Shown here: positions 20,483-32,400 of the stretch, piece after piece
Numbering within the stretch: the stretch's first letter is position 1
How the letters are laid out: each line of letters starts with the position of its first letter
Origin: Diplonema japonicum
Lineage: Eukaryota > Euglenozoa > Diplonemea > Diplonemida > Diplonemidae
Direction of reading: 5' to 3'
DNA length: 64,000 nucleotides
Assembly: GCA_964019335.1 (NCBI GenBank)
Contig: OZ025651.1
Coordinates: 124,001 to 188,000, forward strand
Notes under the pieces: generated by a model
What the model was told of the DNA's origin: nothing
What the model saw: the letters and a program-made list of their open reading frames with translations, nothing else
Database searches by the model: none
Program-made: the position numbers and the translations under genes

Positions 20483-22837
20483 TTAAATCGCAGGGAACCC
20501 AATACGCTCTTCATACTTAATAAAGGGCCTCTCGGGGAAGAACTTGCTCCCATCAGCGGCCATCTTCTTGAGGGTGGCGGACGGCTCGAAGGCATCGCCG
20601 TACTTAGCCTTCAACTTGTTCATGCGCTCCACAATAGAAGCAGCACCTTCGTGATCAGCATAGCTGCACAGACCACCACGGAAAGGCGCGAAACCAGTCC
20701 CGAAGATCATACCAAGGTCAACAGTAGAAGGCCCATCAACAAGCCCCTCCTCCATGATGAGACAAGCCTCGTTGACCATAAGAAGCACACACCGGTCAAC
20801 GACCTCGTCATAGCTGAACGACGGATCAGGGGAGAAGCCGATGGAGGCGATAATACCATCGTTGAAGCCGGTCTCCTTGCCCTTAGCGTCGTACTTGTAG
20901 AAACCCTTCTTGTTCTTCTTACCAAGGTACCCGTTCTTTTCCAGCTTTGCAACCGCACCGCCCTCTTCGTCCACAGCGAACCTCTTCGACTTCAGACCGT
21001 TCTCCAAAATCGGGCCAACGTGGGACGCAACGTCGAAACCAACCTCATCAAGAAGCCTGAAGGGTCCCATGGGCATGCCGAAGTCAACGATGATCTTGTC
21101 AACCTTTTTCGGGTCGGCGTTGTCCTTCAACATCCTCCCCGCCTCCGCCATGTACACACCGAGCACCCTGTTCACAAGGAACCCAGGGCCGTCCTTCACG
21201 ATGATCGGCTTCTTCCCCAGCTTCAGGGTCAGCTTGTAGATCATGGCAACGGTCTCCTTCGATGTCTTGTCGCCGGTGATGATCTCCACAAGCGGCATCT
21301 TAGCGACAGGGTTGAAGAAGTGCATCCCCACAATGGCCTCCGGGTACTTTGATTCGGCTTGCATCTCGTTGATGGAGAGCGATGATGTGTTGGTGGCGAA
21401 GATCCTCTTCCCGTCGAGGATGCCCTGGTCCTCCAGGTCCTTGATCATCTTCTTCTTAAGGTCCATCACCTCAACGGCGGCTTCGACGATGATGCTGCAT
21501 TCCTTCAGACCTTCTGCGCCGGTGCCTCCGGTCACGAGTGCTGTGCGCTGTGCGGCGACTTCTTTTGTCATCTTCTTGCGCTTTGCCTGTGTCGCGAACT
21601 CACCCTTCACGAACTCCAGACCCTTCTGCACGAACTCGTCCTTGATGTCCCTCAGGTACACTCCGAGCTTCTTCGCCGCGAACCAGTGCGCAATGCCACT
21701 GCCCATGACACCTGCGCCAATGACACCCACCTTGTCGAAGTCAGGGATGTCCTGCTTCTTCACTCCGATGGTGTTGTACAGCTTCTTCGATGCGTCGTCC
21801 AGGAAGTAGATCGACATCTGGTTTTTCGCCTCAGGTGTGAAGACGCACTCCGTGAAGATCTCCCTCTCCCTCTTCAGCGCCTTCTTTTCGGTGTTCTTAG
21901 CAGCGTACAGCACCGACTGCAGCGCCCTGTACTGCCCGAGGTACTTCCCCTTCGTCATCTTGTTCAAGGTCTTCAGGGACATCTGCTTCACAAGACGGTG
22001 GCCAACGAAGGTGTTGTTGACGATCTTGTCCATGGGCCAGGCCTTCACGGGGCGGCCCTTGTGGGGTTTGAGGGGTCTGTCGACCATCTTCCCTGCGTAG
22101 GATCGCACGCCGTTCAGGAACCTGTTCTCGCTGGGGAACCTGTCGACACCGGGGATCACGGCTTCGCAGAGCCCGGCCTTCTTGGCCTTGGAGGGCTTGA
22201 TCTGCGAGCCCTGGAGGATCATTTGAGTGGCAGTCTGGAGGCCAACGAGCTTCTGGAGGCGAACGGTACCGCCCATCCCGGGGATGACACCGAGAAGGGT
22301 CTCTGGAAGGCCTACCTTGCAGGACTCCGAGTCGGAGATAACCCTGTGGTGGCAGGCAAGGGCAAGCTCAAGACCACCACCAAGAGCCATACCGTTGATG
22401 GCAGCTATGACGGGTACCTTGAGACCCTTAATATGGTCGACAAGGGCCGCACCATCGTCAAGAATGGCGTCGAGCTTAGCTTCATCGCCCTTGACCATGG
22501 GGTACACAGTGGGGAGGTCGGCACCGACGCAGAAGGAGTCCTTGTTGGAGGTGAGGATGACAATCTTTGACTGGTTGCCGTTCACAAGGCTGTCGACGTG
22601 GGACATGGCCTTCTTGCAGCTCTCGATGTAGTCGTTGGAGAGGGAGTTGGCGCTGCCCTTCTGCGAGTCCATCACGATCCACGTGAAGATGTTGCTGTCG
22701 TTGATGACGGTGATCTCCCCGCAGTTGAACTCCTTCGTCAGCTTCGCCTTCCCGAGGAAGTCCTGCACCTTTCCGAACTTCATAGCCGTGCTTGAAAACT
22801 GCCGCCTCCGGGCGGCCTGCACTACACCGCGAAGCAT
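20483..22837 (-). CDS. HADHA: Mitochondrial trifunctional enzyme alpha subunit
   Basis: 784 residues from the ATG at 22837, close to the ~760 of the animal protein. The start is fixed by an acceptor AG at 22858; residues further upstream lie before that acceptor. The N-terminus (MLRGVVQAARRRQFSST) is a mitochondrial targeting peptide. Residues ~35-250 are enoyl-CoA hydratase: NGMALGGGLELALACHHRV forms the oxyanion hole, and GLPETLLGVIPGMGG supplies the catalytic glutamate. Residues ~355-640 are 3-hydroxyacyl-CoA dehydrogenase: VGVIGAGVMGSGIAHWFA binds NAD, 'NTSSLSI' and 'GMHFFNPVAKMPLVEI' carry the catalytic Ser and His, and 'GPGFLVNRVLG' follows. The C-terminal repeat has 'GTGFAPFRGGLCSYAD'. 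It hydrates and oxidises long-chain enoyl-CoA in mitochondrial beta-oxidation. The thiolase beta subunit is not in this window. Confidence 0.96.
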   Translation of the reverse strand: MLRGVVQAARRRQFSSTAMKFGKVQDFLGKAKLTKEFNCGEITVINDSNIFTWIVMDSQKGSANSLSNDYIESCKKAMSHVDSLVNGNQSKIVILTSNKDSFCVGADLPTVYPMVKGDEAKLDAILDDGAALVDHIKGLKVPVIAAINGMALGGGLELALACHHRVISDSESCKVGLPETLLGVIPGMGGTVRLQKLVGLQTATQMILQGSQIKPSKAKKAGLCEAVIPGVDRFPSENRFLNGVRSYAGKMVDRPLKPHKGRPVKAWPMDKIVNNTFVGHRLVKQMSLKTLNKMTKGKYLGQYRALQSVLYAAKNTEKKALKREREIFTECVFTPEAKNQMSIYFLDDASKKLYNTIGVKKQDIPDFDKVGVIGAGVMGSGIAHWFAAKKLGVYLRDIKDEFVQKGLEFVKGEFATQAKRKKMTKEVAAQRTALVTGGTGAEGLKECSIIVEAAVEVMDLKKKMIKDLEDQGILDGKRIFATNTSSLSINEMQAESKYPEAIVGMHFFNPVAKMPLVEIITGDKTSKETVAMIYKLTLKLGKKPIIVKDGPGFLVNRVLGVYMAEAGRMLKDNADPKKVDKIIVDFGMPMGPFRLLDEVGFDVASHVGPILENGLKSKRFAVDEEGGAVAKLEKNGYLGKKNKKGFYKYDAKGKETGFNDGIIASIGFSPDPSFSYDEVVDRCVLLMVNEACLIMEEGLVDGPSTVDLGMIFGTGFAPFRGGLCSYADHEGAASIVERMNKLKAKYGDAFEPSATLKKMAADGSKFFPERPFIKYEERIGFPAI

Positions 22838-22857
22838 TTCTTTCTTTTTTCTTTTTC

Positions 22858-22885
22858 CTGCGTAATTGAAAAGGAAAATCGACAA
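22858..22885 (-). promoter_or_regulatory. Predicted trans-splice acceptor that decides the HADHA start
   Basis: On the minus strand TTTTCCTTTTCAATTACGCAG ends with AG at 22859-22858, leaving a 20-base leader before the ATG at 22837. It excludes the in-frame ATG further upstream at 22897. Confidence 0.6.
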
Positions 22886-22899
22886 CTGGTCTAACAAAA

Positions 22900-23440
22900 A
22901 AAAAACGTGCGCATAACGAGCGGGGGGGGGGGGTTGAAAAGAGGATGTTAATAAAAGGGGGGAAGGGGGAACGAAGAATGCAAGAAATATTTTCCTTTTG
23001 CTTTAAATATTCTTTTTTTCATTTCATTTTTCGTTTTTTTTTTTTTTTTTTTTTTTCGTTGGCAAAGTGAGAATAAATGTTTCTGTCCTTTTTTTTTTTT
23101 TTTAAATGTTGTTTGTTTGTTTTCTTCTCTTCTTTTCTTTTTTTTTTCTTTTATTTTCTCGACACCATTCATCTTGAAAGGGGGGGGGGGGGGAATACAA
23201 AACCCAATGGAAAAAAAAAAAAAAAACCGTGTTACATTGGAAACACTCTTAGAGCTGACGGCATCATCGGCTTTTCTTCTTTTTTATATTAGAGTGTCAG
23301 AACAACAAAATGAAACGGGGGAAGGGGAGGAGAGAGGGAAAAAAAAAAAAAAAAAATGCTTACACTTTTATTATTTCTTTTTCTTTTTCTCTTTCTCTTT
23401 TTTATATCGTTTACCCTTTTCCACCACACCACCCCCCTTT
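22900..23440. other. Low-complexity intergenic stretch
   Basis: About 540 bases with poly-T, poly-G and poly-A tracts and CTTT-rich blocks. No coding frame is supported. It should contain the 3' UTR of the giant SMP-C2 gene. Confidence 0.5.
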
Positions 23441-26400
23441 TCAATTCATCATATTGAGCTTACACGTCTCCAGTCTCATAAACACAGCAAGATCGAAGGA
23501 ATAGCCCTCCTTAGCACCCATACCAAAACCCCATCCTCCAGAAGCCTCTTGTTTCACTTGAACAGAGTACACCTCTTCGTTATAAGGAGGCATGATCTTG
23601 GTGGTACCCAAAACGCCATTTGAAGAAGACAGCAACTCAAGGCGAAGGGTGGGCAAGGTAGGGGTAGCCGTGACTAAGTTAACAGGCTGGGAGAAATGCG
23701 GCGCGCTTGCGGTGCGCAGCTTATCAACATGAGCCCTAGCACGTGCCTGCCAGGAGTAGGCGGTTGGGGACATTTCCATGGAATAGGTCAGCTTTCCTAC
23801 TTGGCTGGAAATAGACTCGTAATTCAATGAGATTTGTTCCCCAGACTCGTTCTTCAGTACTAGCCTGCACCCCATTGGGACATTGAGAGCCTTGCGGAGT
23901 CGCTTTCTTGCATCCTTCTCCAGCTCTCCTTTGACGAGCGCCCAGCCACCAAGTTTCTTCCCCTTCTTCCCTTCCTTTGGGAGGATGACCAGTTTTGTCT
24001 CCACACCTGAAGGCTTCCCATCCAAACTCGGCACCGCGAACAGTTCCAAGCCCTCCTTCACGAGTTCCTCTGACAGCTGCAGCGACGCGGCGATGTCCTT
24101 ATGGTTGCTCCCCTTCTCGTCCATTTTCACAATTGCGGATATGAAGTCTGCCAGCGGTGTGTCGCATGGTGTCTCCGGGTGTGCAGCAGGGGTGGTTACA
24201 ACCCCACACTTCTCCGTTGCGACAGAAGGTTCTTCGGCGGTGAATTGTAGTTTAAACGGCCCCCCCAGGTCCTGCTCGTCCAAGCTCGGTGCGTTTTCGA
24301 TGTGCGTTGGAGTGATGGTGATGAGATGAGAGGTGTGCTGGCCTTTGTTCTTCGTGGAAAGCCACTCGGGGAAAACATGGAGGAGGGATGGGTTGCCGTC
24401 ATCGCCGACGATCTCTGTCATCTTGTTGACAATCAACGGCCGTGTGACGGTGAGGTCCCCAGCGTGGAGGCCTGCCACGCATTTGGGGAACTCGCACGTG
24501 AAGGTCGAGAACGGCTTCGTGGTGTTGTCGATCTCGACGACGACACCTTCGTCACCCTCGTCGAGGACAGAGCCGTCTTCGAACTGCACGGAGCCGTTGT
24601 GCTTTCCCCCACCCTTGTACAGCACACGTGCGCCTTTGTAAGGATCCGTGTCGACGGAGAGATCTGTGTCCTTCTCGCAGAGCATCAACGCAAGGGCCAC
24701 ATGGTCCTTGTTGCGGTCGTCCGCATTCCAGATCTTTCTGCACAATGCCTCCACAGGGATCCCTCGGGAAATGAGTTCCGTTCCACCACCCAAGATGGTC
24801 TCCTTCTGTAAAATAGCTCCCAGCGAGTCGTCTGATTTGATGTCTGCATCGAAGACCTCCAAGTCCACCCACTGCCGCTTGTCGTGTACCAGCAGGTTGA
24901 ATGTCTCGAGCCATTCGGGGTTCAGCGAGGTTATTTGGGCCGTCGAGAAGATCTGCGACCCAAGCCTCACGTAGGTGTAGGCGTCGCTGTTGGCATCTTT
25001 CAGGTATCGAACAGCCATGTCACCCGCGAGGAGGTGCTTCGCACGCAGAATCGACAGTTTCAAAACCCCTTCAGGCTCCCTCACGGTCTTCTTCGTGCCC
25101 TGCGCGTTCCAGTACAGCGAGTTGGGGAGAACCACTTCCCTTGCAAGGATGGCATTGACAGCACCCACCGACAGGGAGCGCATCCCGGGGATCTCTTTGT
25201 TGCCTGCAACATCCAGTGACACATCGACGTGAGGCGGGTTGGGGAAGTATGCCTCGATGCTACCAATGAAGGGCAGCTCGGACGTGAGGTCATGCAGCTC
25301 AACGCAGAGAGTTGCCTTGAGCTTCAAGTCCTTCACCCTTACCTGCGAGGCGTAGCCTCCTACAGTCACCTCCAGCTCGAGGTCGATGTTGGAGTCGTAT
25401 GTTATGTTGTTAAACGAGATCGCGACACCTGTCTTGTTGTCCTTCTCCTTCTTCCACGCCTCGATCGACGTGAATGAAGGTTCCTTCGCACCAAGGTCAA
25501 CCTTCTTAACATCCACACCGAGACCCGTCCATGACTGTCCCGGCAGCGATGCCGCGCTTATCTTTAGCTGGTCGTTGACGTCCGTCCTAATCTTTCCCTC
25601 TAAGAAGGTTCTGAACATGGGCCAGATGCGGATGATGATCATGTTGACCCATTCCAAGGTCTCTGCGATGGACGTCCTGTCCGACTCACCGCGGAGCTTC
25701 CCGATCAAGATGTCATAGTCGCCCCATGTCAGCGAGCCGGCTTTCAGACACTCGGACAAGGCTTCTTCCTTTTCATTTGTGAGCTTTCCGCCAGCGTTTT
25801 GCTTGATCAGATCCTCATTCCCCTTCTGCTTTCGCTTGTCGCCCATTGCCTTGTGTCGCTTCGAGCGTGGGTTCCACGAAGCGGGAACGCCCTTCGCCAC
25901 CAGAGACGAGACTGTGGCGTGGCCATTCAGAAGCACCGTTCCTCGCGACGCAGGGAGGGGAATCTCAAACGGGCCTTCAGCATCTGGCTCGTCACCCAGC
26001 TTGTCGTCAGCTAATGTTATTTCGGAGCTGCCCATTACCTCATTACTGCTGTCGAGGAGCTCGAGTTTCAGCTTCGATCCCAGAGACTGCGTGTGCAGGT
26101 ACACCGTGTCGAGGAAGTAGGGATGTCCGCTAGCGTCTCTCTTTGTAAGGAAGGCCTGCGCAGTGTCGACCCACTCAGCCAGCGACTCGTCATCGATTGT
26201 AGTGGCAATCGTGGCCATTGACTGCCCGCAGTTGTTGTTGATAATAGTGATGGCGGCCTGGACAAGCGTCACGGGAACGCTTACTGTGTCCGATATGTAT
26301 GAGGCAGTCTTCCCGTCCTTCGAAAGGTGTGCGATCATCTTGAAGAGGCTTCGCGCGCTCTGGCCTTGTTGAAGCGGTGTCGACGGCTTGCTTGTCTTGA

Positions 26401-29400
26401 TGGTGTTCTTGTCAGTCTGTACCCTGATGCGGAACGGCCCTTCGTAATTAGTGGGCAGGCCTTCCAAATCCTTTAGAGTTACTGCTATCAGGGATTCACC
26501 GACTGATGCTTGGTTCTGGTCAACAGTGAGCCATTCTGCCTTGACGGTGATGGTTGAGACATCACCCTCTTCGCCCTGCACTGGTTGATTGTTCCTCTGC
26601 AGAGGAAGGTCCACAGTGCCGGCCTTGTTGTCTTTGTCCATGCAGCGCAGGATCAGTCTGTTGACGGGGAGCCCCACAACGCCGCCCAAGTGGTCGTCTG
26701 TCTTGCCTTCGTCCTCGTCGTAGACATCTAGACAAACCCACTGCTCAGGGGAGTACACCATGAAGTTGTGCGTATTACCGGATTCCCACACAGGCGAGAG
26801 AGTCTCTGATTTAGTCTCGGTCTGCCATTTCTGTGCACCAACAGAGACAGTGACGTACGGGTCTGAGGTGGGGTTGAATCCCTCGTCAGCAGCCTCCAAG
26901 TCATTGCCACGCACGATGGTCAAACGGAGCACGCCCTGCGGGATAGGCGACGCGAACGCTGTCTGCAGCTCCTGAGATTCGCCGAAGGGAACTGTAATGA
27001 AGTTGGGGACAACACAGTTTTCAGACAAGGTTTTCTCAACCGCTCGCTGTATGACCTGCTGTGCCCTGCGGTACGCAAGGCTTTTAGCCGTTGTGAACAT
27101 AAACTTTACAGTAGGTGCGTTCGCAAACGCGGCCTGCATGCCTCCGATGAATGGCACCCTGTTCAGGAACGGGCGCAGCCAGAAGTACATCGTCCCAACG
27201 AACTTTAACCTCTGCACTACAGCCTCTTCGTCGCCTACCTTGAACCTGATGTCAACGCTGGCAGTGTACGTCAGACCGAGACCGATCTCGATAGATTCCT
27301 TCTCCAAGAATTTCGCAGAGATGGGCCCGAATGCTGGAGAATGGTTCCCAAGGTCCATCTTCGTGATTTCAATGTTGCTGCTGACTTCCTCCAGGGCAGG
27401 GGCGCAGATTTCCCTGAGCTTGTCAGACAGCAAGGTCCTGAGATGCGGCCAGATGACCTCAACGGTAGTAGTGAACCACTGCATTGTCTCGGGTAAAGTG
27501 TATGCCCTTCCCGGGTTCGTTGGGTCATCGCCTGTGACTGCCTGGAGCCTACGCAGAGCTGTCACATGGTCCATCTTGTTTATAGCACCGAGTTCCAGAG
27601 CCTTCTGCAATGTTTCCATCTTGCCCTTCCTCTTTGCAGCCTTCTTCGCCTTTCGCTCTTGTTCCCTCTTCTTCCTCTCCGCCTCGGCTTTCTTCTTTCG
27701 GAGTTCTTCCTTCCGTCTTCTCTCTTCTTCTTCTTTACGTTTACGTTCTGCCTCTTCGCGTTTCTTTCGCTCAGCTTCTTCTTTCTTCTTGCGTTCTTCT
27801 TCTTCCTTTTTCTTCTTCTCGGCTTCCTTGCGCTTGCGCTCTTCCTCCTCTTTTTTTTTCTTTTCTTCCTCTTTTCTTTTCTTCTCTTCTTCTGCTTTCC
27901 TCTTCTTTTCTTCTGCCTCTTTCTTCAGTCTTTCTTCTTCACTTCGCTTTTTCGCTTCCTCGGCTTTCTGTTTTTGCTCTTCTTCTTCTTTGCGCTTGCG
28001 TTCCTGTTCTTCTTCGTTTTTGCGGGAGGCTGCAGCTTCCTCTGTTTTGCGTTGTTTTTCAGCTTCTTCTTGTCGCTGGCGCTCTTCTTCCTCGTCACGC
28101 TTTCGTTCTTCTTCTTCTCGGCGACGCTCTTCTTCCTCGCGCTGGCGTTCTTCTTCTTCTTGGCGTCGACGTTCCTCCTCTTCGGCGAGTCGAGCTGCTT
28201 CGGCCTCTTCTTCCTCCTGGCGTTGGCGTTCTTCTTCTTCCTCAGCCAGACGGGCAGCTTCTTCAGCCTCAGCCTCCTCCGCAGCAGCAGCGGCCTCGTC
28301 GTATTCTTCGATTTCGATCTCGTCGGCCATCTCAGCTTCCAGATCGTTCTCGAGGTCCGCCTGGAGATCAGCCTCAAGGTCTGCTTGGAGGTCAGCCTCA
28401 ATGTCTTCGAGCAGATCCGCCTCTAGGTCCTCCATGATGTCCTCGATGATCTGGTCGTGCATCTCGTCTAGCACCTCCTCATGCTCGCGTGCAATGGGCT
28501 TGGTGATTGTGATCTCAATGGTCGCATCGTCAACCCACACCGTCTCTTCCCCTGCGTCGAGGTCGATGTCCATCCGCTGCCACAGGATTCTCGGTGATGT
28601 CAGCTCCGCGATCTCTTCTTCCGTCAGCGCTGTGTACACAGGGTCAATGCTGTGCCCCATCATGTGCGGGAACCTCCCATGGTGCGGTTGCACTGTTCTG
28701 ATGTACGCCACACCTTCCATATGCGCAGGCCCGACAGCCCAGCGGCCTGCTTCGTCTGTGAAGATCCTCCATATCTCACCCTCTCCATAGGCCTCACGCT
28801 CCCAGTAGTGCATCCCACGACACTTTTTTATGTGCATTACATCAAACTCTCCCTCCACCTCCATCACCTCGTCACTGACGATGTAGAGCTTTTCAGGTGG
28901 GGGCGGGGGCGGCAGAGGCAACGGTGCGTTGCACAAGTTCTCTGGCTTCACCCTCCACTCCCCCCAGTGCGACCCAAAGTCAACTACTGCCCTGGCATTG
29001 TCCTGAGTCCACCCGATAATCTTGCCCTCCGGCTTAGGGCGGTCTCCTCGCTTCACAAGCTGGCCTTGTTTCTTGTTGGTCACTTTCCAGTTCAGCTCGA
29101 CTGCCTTCACAAGGTTCCTTGCACAAACATAAGCACCGATCTTCGGCTGGACACCGCTGGGGGTGTCTACGAACTCGGGGCCCTCGTAGACTGTCAGGCC
29201 AAGAACATCTTCTTCCTCGGTGAGATCCTTCTGGGAGAAAGTCTTCCCTTTGTAGGCTGTCAGGGTGATTCCGCAGCGAACGGCCGCACCGGGGGCAGTT
29301 TCGACTTCAAGCTGGATGGACTTGTTGACGGGGTTGCCGATGGAGACATCTTGCACGGCTGTCCCGATCACCTTCTTGGAACTGTTCAACAGCTCGATGG

Positions 29401-32400
29401 TCACAGGACACACGTAGCCGTTGCCCTTGAGGTCTGTCTCTCTCGTCGCAGAGAAGGGGACGTGCATCGCCTGGTTGAACTGAGGAACAGTGCCCCTTCT
29501 GTGAAGCGACCTTGCCGTCACGCACTCGGCATGCCATTTCTTCAGAGCCTCCAAATCAGCTTTCTTGAGCGAGTCTGGTGCAAGTTCAGACGTGGCCTGG
29601 ACAAGCTTCAGTGTGATATTCAAGGCCTTAGCGATTTTCTCAAGAGTCTGCCCGGAGGTCTTCAAACTCAGGACCGTTTTAGCGAGTTCTGAGGGGCTCG
29701 CTGAATTGTCCGGGGGTGCAGTGCCGGCGTTGGATGTGGCGGAAGACCCGCCAGCAGTGACCTTGATCGTGTACGGGGGTTTCAAGCCCGCGTTGAGGCC
29801 CATGGCTTCGTGGATGCAGACCGATGCGATGAAGTTGCTGTTGACGCCAGAGTCGTCGTCTGCTTCGCGCTCAGCCATCCACGATGCTTGAAGAACCACC
29901 ACAGACTCGATCTGGTCGTGGCCGACAACATTGCGCAGCTCGTATACGGTAGGGCCGTTGGGCTTGGTGCAAACCTCGTCCTTAAGCTGCTCTTGCAGAG
30001 GAAGGGCCACTGTGCCAAGGTTGCGAAGGCTCCTGACTGGGATCCCTCTGCGGATTTCATCGATACCACCACCTAGGACAGTTGTCTTTTGGTACAAAGC
30101 GCCCAGCGTGTCGTCCGACCCGATGATGTCAGCGTCGAACACCTCGATGTCGACTATCTGGTCCAGGTTGTACACCACAAAGTCCATGACAGAGTCCTCC
30201 TCGGCGGTCCACGTGGGGTTGAGGGACGTCACGGGTTTGGTCTGCTTCACAGTGTCGCCTACCTTGATGATGACGTACGAGTCAGAGTTGTCCGTGTCGC
30301 CTGCACGGAGGTGAAGGGCCTCCTTTGCGTCGATACGCAGTACACCAATAGGCTTCGGGTGGCGCAACTCTGCAATATCTAGCCCGCTCACCATCGGGTG
30401 CACGTAGTAGTTTGGGATTGCGCAGAACCCTGCGACGGACTGCCTCAGGGCCGCCTTCGTCATGCTGTCAATAGCTGGTATCTGTGCTTTCAAAGACTGC
30501 AGCATGCCACCTGCGTTCCCCGTCAGCTTAAGGTCGATGTCAGGCGGGTTTGGCATCACAATCTGCATGGCCCCGAACAACGGCAGCCCCGGTAGGAGCG
30601 GCTTCATGGCTACAAGGAAGTCACCCTTGAAAAGTAGGTCTTGAATGCCAATCGAGATGGTCTTCCCGAAGGTGATCTCCATCTGGATGTCGATTGTCGA
30701 CTCGAACGCAAACCCGTTGAACGCAAGCTCGCAGCCATCCTCCTGCCTCCTGCACTGGATGGTCCCAAACGCGGGTTCCTTGCGGCCCAGGTTAATCTTG
30801 TTGAACTTCACAGTCAGCCCAGGCACGTAGCCTTCGGCGGTTTTCTGGAGCTGAGGCTCAACTGTCTCCTTAATCATTTTAGAAGTGTACTTCATGACAC
30901 CAGGCCAGCAAGCGGAAACGATCATGTTGAGCCACTCAAGGGTTTCTGCTAGGGCAGGGGGATCAGGCTCACCTCGTAGCTGCGCCAGAACAGTGTCGTA
31001 GTCACCCCATGTGAGGGCGCCGGCTTGCAGGCACTGCAGCAGAGCTTCTTCTTTGTCGTCATTGACGCCTGAGCCCTCGACGATGTCCTTGCCGGAGGTG
31101 TAGAACTCGTCACGGCGTTTGAGCTCTTCTTCATGCGCTTGAGACTTGTCCCCACCAGGCCAGTCGGCCGCCATCCACATTTGGCCCTTGAAGCCGACAA
31201 TCAGGTACTTCGATGCAGGGTGGTCGTCTGCCTCGATGGAACTCTTCCACTCCGCCCAGTCCATAACGTATTGTTCAGACATCCACCACTCTGTGAACTC
31301 TTCTTTCGCTACCAGTGCATCAGCTTCTAAGTTCCAGTTAGCTGGCAGTTTATCCGTCACCTTGAGGTTCCTCACAGTGACATCACCAGAAACCTGGCAA
31401 ACCGTTGCCTCAGGCACGGCCTCTTTGATCTCTTCTGTGAACGTCAGACTCCACGGTCCATACGCGTCGGGTTCATCGCCTACCGCAGTGTCCGCAATCT
31501 TGATGGTCGTCCCAGCGACCTTCTTCCCCGTCTTGCTGCTGATCAGATCCAGTTCCACCTCCGCAGCCTCCTCGCAGCGCAAGTGCAACACTTGACAGTA
31601 GTACGGCCTCATCCCTGACAGCTTCAGCTTCTGCGTTGCGATTATCTTATTGCACCACGTGTACAGTATGTTATACGACTCGAAGTACGCGACCCTCCGC
31701 TTGTAGTCCTTGTTGCTGATAGTTTCTTCTTCCTTCTTGCTCGGTGAGGCCCATTTAGCAGTCTTGTCCTCCGGGAAGGCCTGCCAGTCCAGTAGGTAGT
31801 GCAGCGACATCCACCATTCTGTGCCTTCCTCAGTCTTCATCATTGTATGCTTTCCGTTCTCGTGTGCTAGCGCCTGCTTCACTAGGTCCAAGTCGCCAGG
31901 AAGGGTCAAACCATGGATCTTTGCGATAGTCAAAGGTGTCTTCCCACCGTGGGACCTCAGCAGTTTCAGGATTTCCATGGGGTCGGTAATTGCCCCTGGC
32001 TTGGCGACGCCAGGCTTTGTGGCGCGGCAGGCACTACCCGCGGAACCCTGGACCCTGAAAGGGGCGTGCTTCTGCAAACCCTCGGGGATGCCGTTCACCT
32101 CTGAGACCTGTATAGAGGCAAGGCACTCGTTCTCGGCGGTGTTACCAGGATCAATGCTCACCCACGCAGCTTGGACAGCTATGGAGGTGGGCTCTGACAT
32201 GCTGTTTGTGACAGGAAAATGCTGCTTCGTGATGGGTACGCTGATCCTCCCACGCTTCACCAGCCTGTTCACAGGAACGTTCAGAACGGTCCCGACCACA
32301 GAGTCGTCGCCCTTCCCGTCGCACAGCTCCAGCACCACCCACTGGTCCTTGTTGTACACAATGAAGTCGTATGTAGCGGTATCCTTGCTCCACCGCGGGA

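Noticed and set aside
22837-22897. In-frame upstream start of the trifunctional enzyme
   Set aside because: It lies before the AG at 22858 and would precede the mitochondrial targeting peptide.
26997-28790. 597-codon Ser/Arg-rich plus-strand ORF and Leu/Phe-rich neighbours
   Set aside because: Antisense of the Glu/Arg/Lys coiled-coil region of the SMP protein; composition mirrors the coding strand.
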